A stretch of DNA of 64,000 nt from Clavaria fumosa. Taxonomy: Eukaryota; Basidiomycota; Agaricomycetes; Agaricales; Clavariaceae. Shown piece by piece: positions 21,311 to 31,869 of the stretch (the first letter of the stretch is position 1; each line of letters opens with the position of its first letter). Made by a program: the position numbers and the translations under genes. Location: positions 1,860,001-1,924,000 of the forward strand of contig OX637794.1 in NCBI GenBank assembly GCA_951802425.1, in the 5' to 3' direction. The notes beneath the pieces were generated by a model. It did no database searches, was not told the origin of the DNA, and worked only from the letters and a program-made list of their open reading frames with translations.

Positions 21311-23286
21311 ATGCGCATTTTCGATGCAACGGAGCCCGGGATCAACTTGGGGATCCTAGAAGACGCGCTGACCCGTCAAAAGGCCGAACAGGCGCGATGT
21401 GTGCGTTCCCAAGAAGAAGTCGTGAGGCGCGAAAGGAAGAGCAATGTTGCGAGTCCCAACAAGGCGAGGGACGACGTCGTGGGCCTTAGCGGGTCAATGG
21501 AGAACGTTATGGGCGGGACTGATCCTTTGCCCGTAGACTTCCTGAAATTATGGAAGAAGATCGGGTCAGCAAAAGAGAACAAGGACTGGAACGAGGTAGA
21601 GCGCGAGGTGCGTAGTAATAATTCTCGTTCCAATTCCTCTCTAATGGTTGTGTTACAGGATTGTGACAATTGCGTCATGAAGAGCCGGCAGTGCGAGTGC
21701 AGTGCTGCCGGTAAATGTCGTCAGTGCGCGGAGGACCACGGAAAATGTTCGTGGGTCCAAGATTTTCGTTGGTGGCATGTCAAGGCCCAGCTTGGGTGGG
21801 ATGACGCCCGGGTGGACGAGGCGTTGAAGCGCATCGACGGGCCAGAAACGGGGGGCACAGGGGCGCCCAAGGTCGTGAGCCGAGTGGGGGGAAAACTTCC
21901 TGCCCTATCGATTCCGGGGACCCCGACACGAGCAGGGCGCGGAAAACGAGTGAGGGCAAGGTCGCGGTCGCCGATGCCAGGTCCTTCGACGTCGAAGAGG
22001 CGAGTCGGGAGTCCATCGGAGGAGGAAACGGAGACAGAGGAAGACGCGCCGGTGCGTCTAACGAACGTCGTGAAGGTTCGTGCGGAGAAGGCACGGGTTC
22101 TGGCAACCCTGGGAGAGAAGGGGCGGCTGCTTCAGAAGGTGATGGACTGTGAGGAAGAAATCAAGATCCTTCAAGGGCGGTTGGATGTAAGGGCGACGAA
22201 GGAGCGCTGGCTGGAGGGGAGGTTGAAAAAAAGTGAGGAGGAGGTGAAGAGACTGAAGCAGGTCGCCACGACGGTGCGGACAAAGGCGGCAACCTCGTCA
22301 CAAGAGTCCGGAACAAGGGAGGAGATGGAGAGGGAACGTTGAGACAGCAGGTTGCGGAGCCCTCGAAGAAGACGTTGTGGGTGGAGAAGTCCGACAAGGA
22401 AGTGGAGTTGGAAAGAGAGTTGGCGGTGGTAAAACACAAGTTGGAGGAGGCATGGAAAAGCGCAAAAGGTGAGTTTTCTTTATGCTCGGAAACTTTTTTA
22501 CTGAACTTGCGCGTCTGTAGGAAAAAGCAGAGAGGTCCAGGAAGTGTGGGTGGATTCGCTGAAGGCATCCGCATCCAGGGGGTTGGATGTGAAGGTCGCG
22601 GAGTTGACGGCGCAGAAGGAGGAGGTGGAGAAAGATTTTGAGGCTCTCCATGGGGAGTGGGAAGGTAAGTAATTGTTTAGTTTTACCACGTTATAAACTG
22701 ATTTCCTTTGTTTACTCAGACCAGGAAACCAAGTTGAGAGAGGCGCGCCACGAGGTGAAGGGATTGGAGAAGGAAAAGGAGGGTAAGTCAATGGTCGCGA
22801 GTATAAAATGACTTAATTCAGCGTTTTATAGGATTAGTCGCGACTGTGGAGAGGATGGAGGAGGAGTTGTCGGTGTCGAGGGAGCAGTCGCAAGGTAAGT
22901 GGTCGCGAGTTTCGTATTCTTAACGATAAGCTAACAGTTTGTTTCTAGAATTACGTGACCAATGCGGGAGTATGGTTGGTGAGCTCCGCGAGGCTCGCTT
23001 TCGAGGACGGTGAGGCCTCGAGATGGTCTTCTTCACCTACGAAGACCTCTTGATGAAGTTGCTGAAAGAACTCCCGTCGTGGGTGGAAAAGTGGGTGGAG
23101 CAGGAGCAGCATCACGTGAGGAGGGAGCTGTTGGATATTCCAAGGGTGGACAATTGGGGTTTTGAGTTGAAGGCTCCCGAGGCTGGAGAGGAGGAGAAGG
23201 GGGAAAAGGAAAAAGTCGCGAGTGTGGAAGGCGGGGAAGGAGCAGAAGGGTCGCAAAAGGGGAAGGAAAAAGCTTGCAACCAGTAG
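21311..23286 (+). CDS. Antisense accessory gene of element C: Zn2Cys6-like cluster plus coiled coil
   Basis: Transcribed against gag-pol, between the 3' LTR and the integrase. Exon 1 from ATG 21311 (MRIFDATEPGINLGILEDAL, then DFLKLWKKIGSAKENKDWNE) ends at 21607; a 51-base intron (GTGCGT to TTACAG) follows. Exon 2 from 21659 opens with the cluster DCDNCVMKSRQCECSAAGKC and RQCAEDHGKC, spacing C-x2-C-x6-C-x7-C-x2-C-x6-C, the pattern of fungal binuclear zinc proteins. Then come SWVQDFRWWH, a basic Ser/Pro region (RARSRSPMPGPSTSKRR), an acidic patch and long heptad-rich helices. Further GT-AG exons continue the coiled coil (for example 22521, 22720, 22830, 22947), and a last segment ends PSWVEKWVEQEQHH to a stop at 23286. 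There are frame changes near 22335 and 23010, so this copy may be damaged. The stop lies about 100 bases from the convergent pol stop. Role unknown; DNA binding is inferred from the cysteines. Confidence 0.65.
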
Positions 23287-23384
23287 ATAAAAATTTTCTT
23301 GTTGTATTTTTATTGCGTATATATGAATTGCTGTGAAGTCCGAAGTGAGAAAGTGAAGAAAAAACAAGAAAGAGGCGAGGAAAT

Positions 23385-25330
23385 TTATTGAGTTGCGCAA
23401 GTTGCGCGAGGTTTTTCTGGGTAGGTCGCATGGAAGTCTTGGAGGAGTTCCTTCAATCTGGAAAGTGATTCTATTGGTTCCCAGGTGTCGTCCTCAGGTC
23501 CGTAACCTTCCCATCGTACGAGGTAAAGCACTTTCCTACCCCTCCTTCGAGAATCTAGTATGTCGGCGACTTCATAATGTTGTTCACCGTCGACCTCGAT
23601 AGGGGGCGGGGGTTGCTGTTGCCGCTGGGGGAAAGCGTCGTCGTAGACCTTCTCGAGTAACGAAATGTGGAAAACGTTGTGAATTTCTCGCATCGATTTC
23701 GGTAACTGGAGACGATATGCGTGAGTCGAAACTTTCGCGAGTATGGGGAAAGGTCCGGCTTGTTTCGAGTCCAGTTTCTTCATTGGTCTCTTCGTCTTCA
23801 CATTCCGCAAATCTAACCACACTCTTGTTCCTTCCTTCCAATCCGGCGTAGTCTCTCTCTTCAGGTCTGCAAAGCGCGAGTAGGCCTCATTCGCGACCTT
23901 GAGTTGGTCTCGTAGATGCTGGTGAAGTGTCTTGAGATCGGTCGCGACCATATGAGCTTCGTGCGTGGGTACGTCGTCGAGAGAAATCATGAGTCTAGGG
24001 TGATATCCCTTGTTCGCGAAGAATGGGGAGACACCAGTCGCGCTATGAGGGGTGTTATTGTATACGAACTCGGTGAGCAGGAGTTGGTAATTCCAGTCGT
24101 CTTGCTGGTAGTTCATATATATTCGGATATATTGCTCTAGAACCTGGTTGACTCGTTCTGTTTGTCCGTCGGTCTCGGGATGGTAAGCTGTGGAGAGATT
24201 TGAAGTAATATCCAAAGCTTGGCATAACGAAGACCAAAACTTAGAAACAAATAATCTTCCTCTATCTGACACTATATCCGCGGGTAGCCCATGCTTTGAA
24301 AAGACGTGGGTGACGAAATGCTGGGCTAATTCTTTTGCGGTGTCAGTAGTATTGATAGAGATGAAAATTGCTTGTTTCGTAAGTCGACAGACAACAATGA
24401 GGATCGAGTCAAAGGTCGCGGAGAGAGGGAGGGCTTTGATATGGTCCATCGAAATTGAAGACCAAGGTCGCTCGCCTATGGGCAAGGGCTTGAGGAGTCC
24501 GTAGGGTTTGTGTTGGACGGGTTTTGCCCTTGCGCAGGTGTGACAACCATGGACGTAGACAGTTACGTCCTTTTGGAGTCCTGGCCAGAAAAACAACCTA
24601 TTTATTAGTTGGGTTGTCTTCCTTATACCTGGATGTCCTTGTAGTTTGTGGTCGTGGTTGGAGCATAGGATATCGAATCGGAGAGAGTCGTGGTCGGGGA
24701 TGTATATTTTGCCATTTCGAAGTAATAGTGAACTGTCGGGCGAGAGCGAGAACGCTTTGTCACAACCTTGTGAAGCGCCCTGTGATTTCTTGGAGAAGTA
24801 GGAGTTGTGAGGGGCGTGTCGAATTCGCGAAATCAGGGCTTCTTCATTGAGAATGACGGCTGCTCGAAGTAATTCCGGCGGTATCGCGACCTTGTTATTT
24901 TGTGCATTGGTCGCGGGTTGGTCGGATTTCTTCGGGTAGATGTCAGGTCGTCGCGTGAGGGCATCTGGCTTTGCGCCTAGCTTTCCTGCTCGATAACGAA
25001 TGATATAATCGAAACTAGAAAGGTACTCTGCCCAGCGGGCTTGTCGACGGCTGAGTTGCTTCGTGGTGGTGAAATAATGTAAGTTATTGTGGTCTGAAAA
25101 GACCTGAATTTGGTATTGCATGCCTTTGAGGTATGCTCTCCATTGCTTGAATGCATCGTGTATCGCGAGGAGCTCTTTGTCGTAAATGTTGTAGTTGAGC
25201 TCTGCGGCGATCATTGTACGTGCGTGGAAAGCGATGGGACGTAGCTCGTTAGTCGCGGGATCGGTTTGAGAGAGAATGGCCGCTATCGCGTAGTCGGAAG
25301 CGTTGCATTCGAGGGTAATGGGGTGATCGG
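23385..25330 (-). pseudogene. Element C pol, second part: RNase H, integrase, chromodomain
   Basis: The minus-strand frame continues from the A insertion: PITLECNASDYAIAAILSQ (RNase H, with Asn where the first catalytic Asp is expected, plus 25302-25304), ELNYNIYDKELLAI, then an intact 609-residue frame. The integrase zinc ligands are HDHKLQGHPGIRKT (H, H) and CHTCARAK (C, C). The core carries Asp in SMDHIKALPLS, Asp in IVSDRGRLFVSKFW, and Glu in TDGQTERVNQ. The C-terminal chromodomain is YLVRWEGYGPEDDTWEPIES. It stops at 23385. Integrase looks complete by motif, whereas the polymerase part is not. Confidence 0.85.
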
Positions 25331-26237
25331 TGTAGTAGGCTGTACAGGTGTTGGCTGCAAATAGATGTTCGTGGCCGGGTTCTTCAGGGGGTCTTATTAC
25401 ACAACAGGTACACTAGACAGAACCTTGGAGGATGTGGAGGTTGAGTGCAAAAGGTTCAGATAGTGAAAATATACGTTGTCCGGAGTATCCGGTATCGGAT
25501 CCGATAGAGTCCGATGTTTGGATCGAAGGTTCGAGGGGCCGGCGACGACGAAGGCCAGCGGATCAATAGGTACGACGAAAGGTGAGCTTGCTAAAAATCA
25601 CAGCACGATGTGGGCGTTCAAAAAGCTGGATTTCTGTATAGTCCGGTACATACTTAAGTACATTTTTCTAAGTACAGCATACCCGATTCTACGGAAATCT
25701 CCGGAAGCTATAGAAGGCAGTGCGATATCGTACAAGGGGTCATATAGGGGTCTTTAATTTGTAAAGGAGTCATGCAGTTCGGAGGAATGAAGTGTCTGAT
25801 GATCGGTGTACATCCGGACCACTCGTAAAATCAAGGAGAGTGAGACTGGTACAGCAAAGGGGTACTAGGAACAATGGACAAGGCACTGCAAAGGGTTTGA
25901 AACGTTTCAATGATCGGATGGTTGAAAGGGATCACAATATGAAATTTACAGCATGTATATGAAATAGAGGAATGGGAATGGAATAGTGAGTATGTCGAGC
26001 GCTGACCATGCTGGAGTGATGAAATAGAGGGGTGTAGGCAGTATGTGTGACCTGCGGGCTGTGATCTTCACGGGGAGTCAGAGACCGGAGAGTCCGATGT
26101 CGGATAAGTATCGGTCGTTATCGGACGGTGTCGGATTGTTATCGGATCGTATCGGATGCGATTGCTTTGGATCCTGAAATATCCAGATGATCGGTATCTG
26201 TCATGTTTCTATGTTTAAACCGCATATTATCCTTACA
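25331..26237 (-). repeat. 3' LTR of element A
   Basis: 907 bases, TGTAGTAGGC to ATTATCCTTACA on the plus strand. The neighbouring internal sequence, read on the minus strand, ends CCCCCGGGAGAA, a short purine tract before the LTR. Same family as the 918-base LTRs of element B. Confidence 0.9.
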
Positions 26238-27306
26238 TTCTCCCGGGGGCTGAAAATGCAACTGCTCTCGGTTGCGACCAAACAAGGCCAAATAATCGTT
26301 TGTTGATCGTGAAGTACGCGTTGTGTGGGTGCACATAGGTCCAAACACGCACTTGTGTCTTCTCCAATAACAGCAACGCATCAACCATCCAAAAAAAAAA
26401 AAATGGAAAACTTCGACGCTCTCGTTTTCCGAAACGCGGTCCAGGCGATGACGGAGGCGCGGACCATGGCGCCAGGTGAGGAATTACCGGAGTGGGGGCA
26501 GGACAGTGAATATGCGGAGTGGGTGCAGATGTATGGGGGTGATGCGGTGTGTGGTGTTTCTTTCTTTCTTTTTCACTTTGCACTGACAAGTTTTCAGGAT
26601 GATTTCCTTGCGGGCTATGTTGCCGCAATCGACGATGATGTGGAGGTGGACGAAGGACTCGTCCTCGTCGCGCGAAGGCTCAAAAAGTGGCGAAGGCTCC
26701 GCGGGGACGAATGGACCGCCGAGCGGACGAGGAAACAGGAATGTGCAGACGAGGAGAGGGCAGCCGCCGAGAGGGCCGCAGCGGAGGCGGAGGCGGAGGA
26801 GAGGCGGACGGAGGCGACAAGAGCTGCCGAGAAGAGGGCGTGCCTTGCCCGGGCGCACCTCATTGTGATCAGTGACAGCGACGACGACGGCGGGGCGGCG
26901 GCGGCAACAGCAACAACAACGACAGGGGCGGCGGAGTCCGGCGCAACGGCAGCGGTGATGACGACGGTATCGCCGGACGCTGCGGAGCTGCGTGGAGACG
27001 AGGTTGCGACTGCGGAGGAGGAGACAGGAAAGGTACGGGTGGCAGCGGCGGAAGATCGGGACGGTCATCGGACCGTGTGGGGAACCGACGGGGTGACGCC
27101 CGTTGGTGTTATCGAGGCGGCGGCAGTGAGTGCGGTGGCCAGGGAAGGCGAGCAGACGGTCGAGGAGCCCCTCACGTTGGAGGCTCGGGTGGGCGGGCGG
27201 ATGACGGCGACTCCGGTGTGGGTGGAGATGGCGAGGCGGAGGGCGGCGGAGCGGGGGCGAGGGAGGAGGAGCGGAGCGGGGGCGGACATAAAGTCCCGGG
27301 CTGCGC

Positions 27307-28567
27307 CAGTGGTCCCTGTTAATTTAGTATACTAAATATCAGTTAATGTACCAAAATGCTTTGAACTCAAGCCAGCTACAGCTGATCCTACTAATGTCAG
27401 CAAATGCTGTAAAGGTAGTATACTTACATCCAGCTACTGCTGACTATACTAGTATACTTACATCCAGCTACTGCTGACTATACTAGTATACTTACATCCA
27501 GCTACTGCTGACTATACTAGTATACTTACATCCAGCTACTGCTGACTATACTAGTATACTTACATCCAGCTACTGCTGACTATACTAGTATACTTACATC
27601 CAGCTACTGCTGACTATACTAGTATACTTACATCCAGCTACTGTTGACTATACTAGTATACTTACATCCAGCTACTGCTGACTATACTAGTATAGCATGA
27701 CATCACACTTAATTAACTTGAGCTGTGAACTTAGTGCAGTAGTTGCTATCAAATAGTTAACTAGACATAATAGCTGTGTATTTATTGACATGAAATAAAT
27801 AAGCCCAAATACAGACAGATATTTATCAAATGCCTCTATATTGAAATTCAGCTTATATAAACATCAAAATATGGCCTCAAATTAAAACATTATATAAAAT
27901 TGAATGAACTTTCTGAAGCTGTGGCAGTACATTGCCATGTTTATATTATCATAATTACAAGTGCTGTGCTCAAATTAATGATTCAATTCACAAGTACTAC
28001 AACTGAGTTAATTAAACCTGCTTGTAACTACTGCACTCACAAATAGTAGACTCAAGTTGTGCATAGTGTGCAGAAATTACTGTGTAAAAGTGCACTATGG
28101 ACCGAGTTAACTGGCAATATTTTATGACTGCTATTACTGTTGAATAGTATACTACATCAATCAGCAGTTGCTGGATCAAGTTAACTGGAATATTTTTACC
28201 ACTGCTTTTGCTGTAGAATAGTATACTATACTAACCAGCAGCTACTGGACCAAGTTAACTGGTGTTATTTTATGACTGCTATTACTGTTGAATAGTATAC
28301 TACAACAATCAGCAGCTGCTGGATCAAGTTAACTGGAAATACCCTGTAGCTGTTATTACTGTAGATTAGTATACTATGTTCACCAGCAGCTGCTGGATTA
28401 AGTTGACTTCTACTGTACTGTAATAGTATAGTCAGCATTAGCTGGACATAAGTATACTGCCTTCACAGCATTTGCTGACATTAGTAGGATCAGCTGTAGC
28501 TGGCTTGAGTTCAAAGCATTTTGGTACATTAACTGATATTTAGTATACTAAACTAGCTGGGACTATT
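27307..28567. mobile_element. Non-autonomous hAT-like element (long MITE)
   Basis: Terminal inverted repeats of about 110 bases: the left end CAGTGGTCCCTGTTAATTTA and the reverse complement of the right end share TTTAGTATACTAAATATCAG and the following hundred or so bases. The flanks share GGCTGCGC (27299-27306 and 28568-28575), an 8-bp target duplication; the last G could also be the element end. The empty site is present in element B near 38490-38510. No coding frame is present. CAG termini and an 8-bp duplication suggest the hAT superfamily. An internal 34-bp array lies at 27417-27688, and diverged repeats around CAGCAGCTGCTGGA occur at 28150-28400. Confidence 0.85.
27417..27688. repeat. 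Eight tandem copies of a 34-bp unit
   Basis: The unit AGTATACTTACATCCAGCTA plus CTGCTGACTATACT repeats eight times with a single variant copy. Each junction forms the palindrome GTATACTAGTATAC. It lies just inside the left inverted repeat, the usual place for transposase-binding subterminal repeats. Confidence 0.9.
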
Positions 28568-29453
28568 GGCTGCGCGGCAGCCTGGAGATAAGGTAAGTGG
28601 TCGATTAAAATGTGTGAAGGTTTAGGGTGTCTGATCTAATGAATAGGAACACGATCCGGGATGTGAGGAGTGCGCCCGGAAGCAGCGCGCGTGTTACAGA
28701 GTGGAGGGGATAGCGTGCCGGTGGTGCCGGACGTACAAGGTGTCGTGCAGTCTCTCAGCTGTACGAGGTAAGTAATATTCTTTTTATTTCTTGATGAATC
28801 AATCTAAAAGGTGTGTTTCAGGGGTGAAAGCCGAGAAGGTCGCGGTGTCTGGTGCCGGAGGTAAGTCAAGAGAGTACCGGATCTGTATCGGCTAACGTAG
28901 CGGAGTAGGTCCGAAGGCGGCGGAAGCGACTGCGAGCAAAAGGCCAAGGCAAGGTGCAACGCGGGTACCGGTTCGCGAGGAGACGACGCCGGAGGAGGAG
29001 GAGGAGGAGGATGAAATTGAGGATGACAGCGTGGAGCTGGTGGAGGAGCCGTCAGCAAAGAGGAGGAAGGCGGAGGCAGGTCCTAGCCGGAAGGGAAAGG
29101 AGCGGGAGACAGTGCCAGGTGTGTCCGGAAAGGAGGCGCTGGAGAGAGCGCTCCAGATGATGGAGAGGGGGGCGGATCAGGTGAGGGCTGGGGCGGAGCT
29201 TCTCCGGATGCTCCTTCTCGGCTAGTCATCTGCTAAATACACAAAAATTTTCTTTGTTTTTGTTTTAATTTTATGTTTCGTTACTGAGTGGAAAAATAGG
29301 TGAGAAGTGTGAGACTGAGGTATAAAGTGAAGAACGTCGGATATAAAGTTTGGAGTTTTCCGAAATTTCTCAATTTTATTTATTTTTATTTTTTTGGTCG
29401 TTGAAATCAATGTAAATTATGGAGGAGTGAAGGATTGGATGGAAAAAAAATGC

Positions 29454-30562
29454 TTAATGGTGAGGCCGAAGGTTCCGAGTTGCTCCGGAGTGTTGCGAAC
29501 GAGTTTCCGGAGCGTCGGTATTGGTGGCCTCATTGTTGGATTCATCGGATAGATCGGCCGCCTGGCTTTCCTCATCTTTGGTGTTGATAGAGTTATGTGA
29601 CGTCTCGTGTGTTTGATTGTGAGGGACATCCTCGTTTATCTCCGTCATTTGGTCAGTGATAGCAGTGACCGGAATCGATGTTTGTGACCGCGGATAGTAG
29701 GGAATGATGCGGAAAGCTGCGTAGTGGATTTTGGAGATGGCCCCGTCGAGTTCCGAGAGAATATATGCACCGTATTGAGTTCGGCGGACAACGATCATCG
29801 GTCCGAAGAATCGCGGTTTTGTCTTCCGGTTTAATTCCATTTCTATGGCCGAGTTTCGGATCAATACCAGCAATCCGGGTTGGAAGTCGTAATCGATAAT
29901 AGACTTGCGGTGTGCATCGATGAACTGCTTGATGGATTGTTTGCGGGCAGTGAGCACTTTATCGGTGATTGTTGCAAGATCTTCTTCTCGTTTTTGCAGT
30001 TGGCGGGCACGAAGGGCTATCAGTTCCAGAGTGGTCATCGGGGCATCGGCGGTCGGAATTAGATATGTTGCTTTGGATATGTTGAAAGGGAAAAGCAGTT
30101 CGACGCCGTGTGCGATGTAAAACGGAGAGTGACCGGTGGATCGTTGGATTGTGGTTCATTCTGCCCAAATGACTGAGGGTAAAACGTCCGGCCATTTCGA
30201 TTCGTCTCCGTCTGCTGCTTTGATTAACGACTCGCGGACCGACCGGTGGGCACGTTCAATGACGCCGTTAGCGCGGGAATTATATCCGGAAATACGGATG
30301 TGATGGATTCCATACCGCTTCTTGAGGAAATCGAGAGCTTTGATAAATGGGGCACCATTATCCGTAATGATCTCTTCTACTGCTCCCCATCGGCACAGTA
30401 TGTCTTCAAATATGAAGGTTCCGAGAAGTCGGGCAGTCTCATTTCGTAGCGGTCTTGCTTCCGGATATGCGGATAACGAGCATCGGGGGTGGACAAGAAG
30501 TCGGAAACCGCGGGTTCTGGGTAGGAACATGGTATCTATATGCGCTCGACGAAAAAGACCGG
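29454..30562 (-). pseudogene. Element A pol, integrase core to C-terminus
   Basis: Collinear with the end of B pol. Integrase core: EEIITDNGAPFIKALDFLKK and GYNSRANGVIERAHRSV. A TGA after SVIWAE stands where B has CGA (minus strand of about 30159). The C-terminal region includes LVLIRNSAIEMELNRKTKPR. The frame ends near 29454. The break with the upstream part at 30559-30562 / 40463-40466 (CCGG) is the element B insertion. Confidence 0.85.
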
Positions 30563-31480
30563 TGTAAGGACCATATGCGATCTAAACACGGAAACATGAC
30601 AGATACCGACTATCCGGATGTTTTGCGATCCAAAGAAATTACGTGCGATACGAACCGATAACGATCCGACACCGTCCGATAACGACCGATAGTATCCGAT
30701 ACATGTCCGATGTCGGACACTTCGGTCTTCAATCCCCCGTGACGATCACAGCCCACCGCTCTCACACACCGCCCACGCCTCTCTATTTCACCTCTCCAGC
30801 ACGGTCAGCGCTCGACATACACACTATTCCATTCCCATTCCTTTATTTCATATACCATGCTGTAAATTTCATATTATGATCCCTTTCAACCATTCAATCG
30901 TTTAAACGTTTCAAACCCTTTGCAGTACCTTGTCCATTGTTCTTAGTACCCCTTTGCTGTACCAGCCCCACTTTCCTTCAGTTTATGAGCGGTCCGGACA
31001 TTTGCTAGTTATCGGACATTTCATTCCTCCGAGCTACTCATTTCCCTTGTGATATAACTCCTTCATGTAACCCTTCACGCGACATGGCGCTGTTCCATGT
31101 GTTTTCCGGACATTTCCGTACATTCCAATTTGCTGTACTTACAGAACTGTACTTAAGTACACTCCGGACCTCTCTGAAAGAGAGCTTTCTGAACCCCTTC
31201 TCTCTGTTAGAAACCTCACCTAAGCTCACCCGTCGTCGCAACCTTCGATCCGCTGGCCTCCGTCGTTGCCGGCCCTTCGTCTTATCGCACCATCCTTATC
31301 GGATTTTATCGGACACATAGCAGAATATCCCGGACACCGTATATTTCTATTTCTCACACATTTTGAATTCATACTCCACATCCTCAAGGGTGTTTGGTGA
31401 ATCTCTAACGCCTTACAGGAACCCCTGAAGGACTTGACTGTAATCAAGCAGTTGCAGCAAGAACCGTAATACCCACTACA
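30563..31480 (+). repeat. 5' LTR of element B
   Basis: TGTAAGGACC to ACCCACTACA, 918 bases. Rich in CGGAC and CCGATA words. It matches 39545-40462 with no difference noticed by eye. Confidence 0.93.
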
Positions 31481-31484
31481 ATTC

Positions 31485-31502
31485 TGGAGCCCACCGCGAG
31501 GC
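31485..31502 (+). other. Primer-binding site of element B
   Basis: TGGAGCCCACCGCGAGGC starts 4 bases after the LTR; TGG pairs with the CCA end of a tRNA. Element A has the same site (TGGAGCCCACCGTGAGG). The tRNA species was not determined. Confidence 0.65.
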
Positions 31503-31869
31503 GTTCAACAAGACGTCTTCACTACCACCCTCAAGGATTCCCAGAGGCTCATCCGCTCCTCAGCCTCGACGCTCCGAACGCCTGAGAAGTCGAAACCCGA
31601 ATCCGATCACAGAACCACCGCCCTCCGAACCCCCCGGAGAAGTAATTGAAACTTCCCACCTTCTTCCATCGGACATTCCCAGTATCTCATCCATTGTCTA
31701 CTCCCACACGAGTTTCACCACTCCGGATCCCTCACTACCACAGACCTTCGAACAACCACACTCACCGCTTACACCACTTCCCCTTGAACCAGACATCCTT
31801 CATTTCCCGCCCGAAACACCTCAGAATTCACCAGACGAAGTTCACTCACCGCCCCACGCACCAATACAA

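Larger units (their letters stand above)
26403..29225 (+). pseudogene. Antisense Zn2Cys6-like gene of element A, interrupted by a hAT-like insertion
   Basis: Exon 1 (26403-26546, 48 codons, MENFDALVFRNAVQAMTEAR) and intron 26547-26597 match the intact B gene in length and phase. Exon 2 (from 26598) carries DDFLAGYVAAIDDDVEVDEG, a long Ala/Glu/Arg helix and VISDSDDDGG. Near its end it is broken by the 27307-28567 insertion and resumes at 28568. Exon 3 (28647-28767) holds CEECARKQRACYRVEGIAC and RWCRTYKVSC, the same cysteine spacing as in B and C. The last exon contains an acidic run and the C-terminal helix ALQMMERGADQVRAGAELL, stop at 29225. Exon sizes and splice sites are otherwise kept. Confidence 0.75.

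Noticed and set aside
26484..27322. Several long open frames on both strands over the antisense gene of element A (also 38469-39214 in B)
   Set aside because: They are shadows of the GC-rich Ala/Glu/Arg helix region; only the frame with conserved splice sites in A and B is supported.
30643..31320. Open frames inside the B LTRs, identical at 39625-40302
   Set aside because: They repeat only because the LTRs do, and have no domain or conserved start in the A LTRs.
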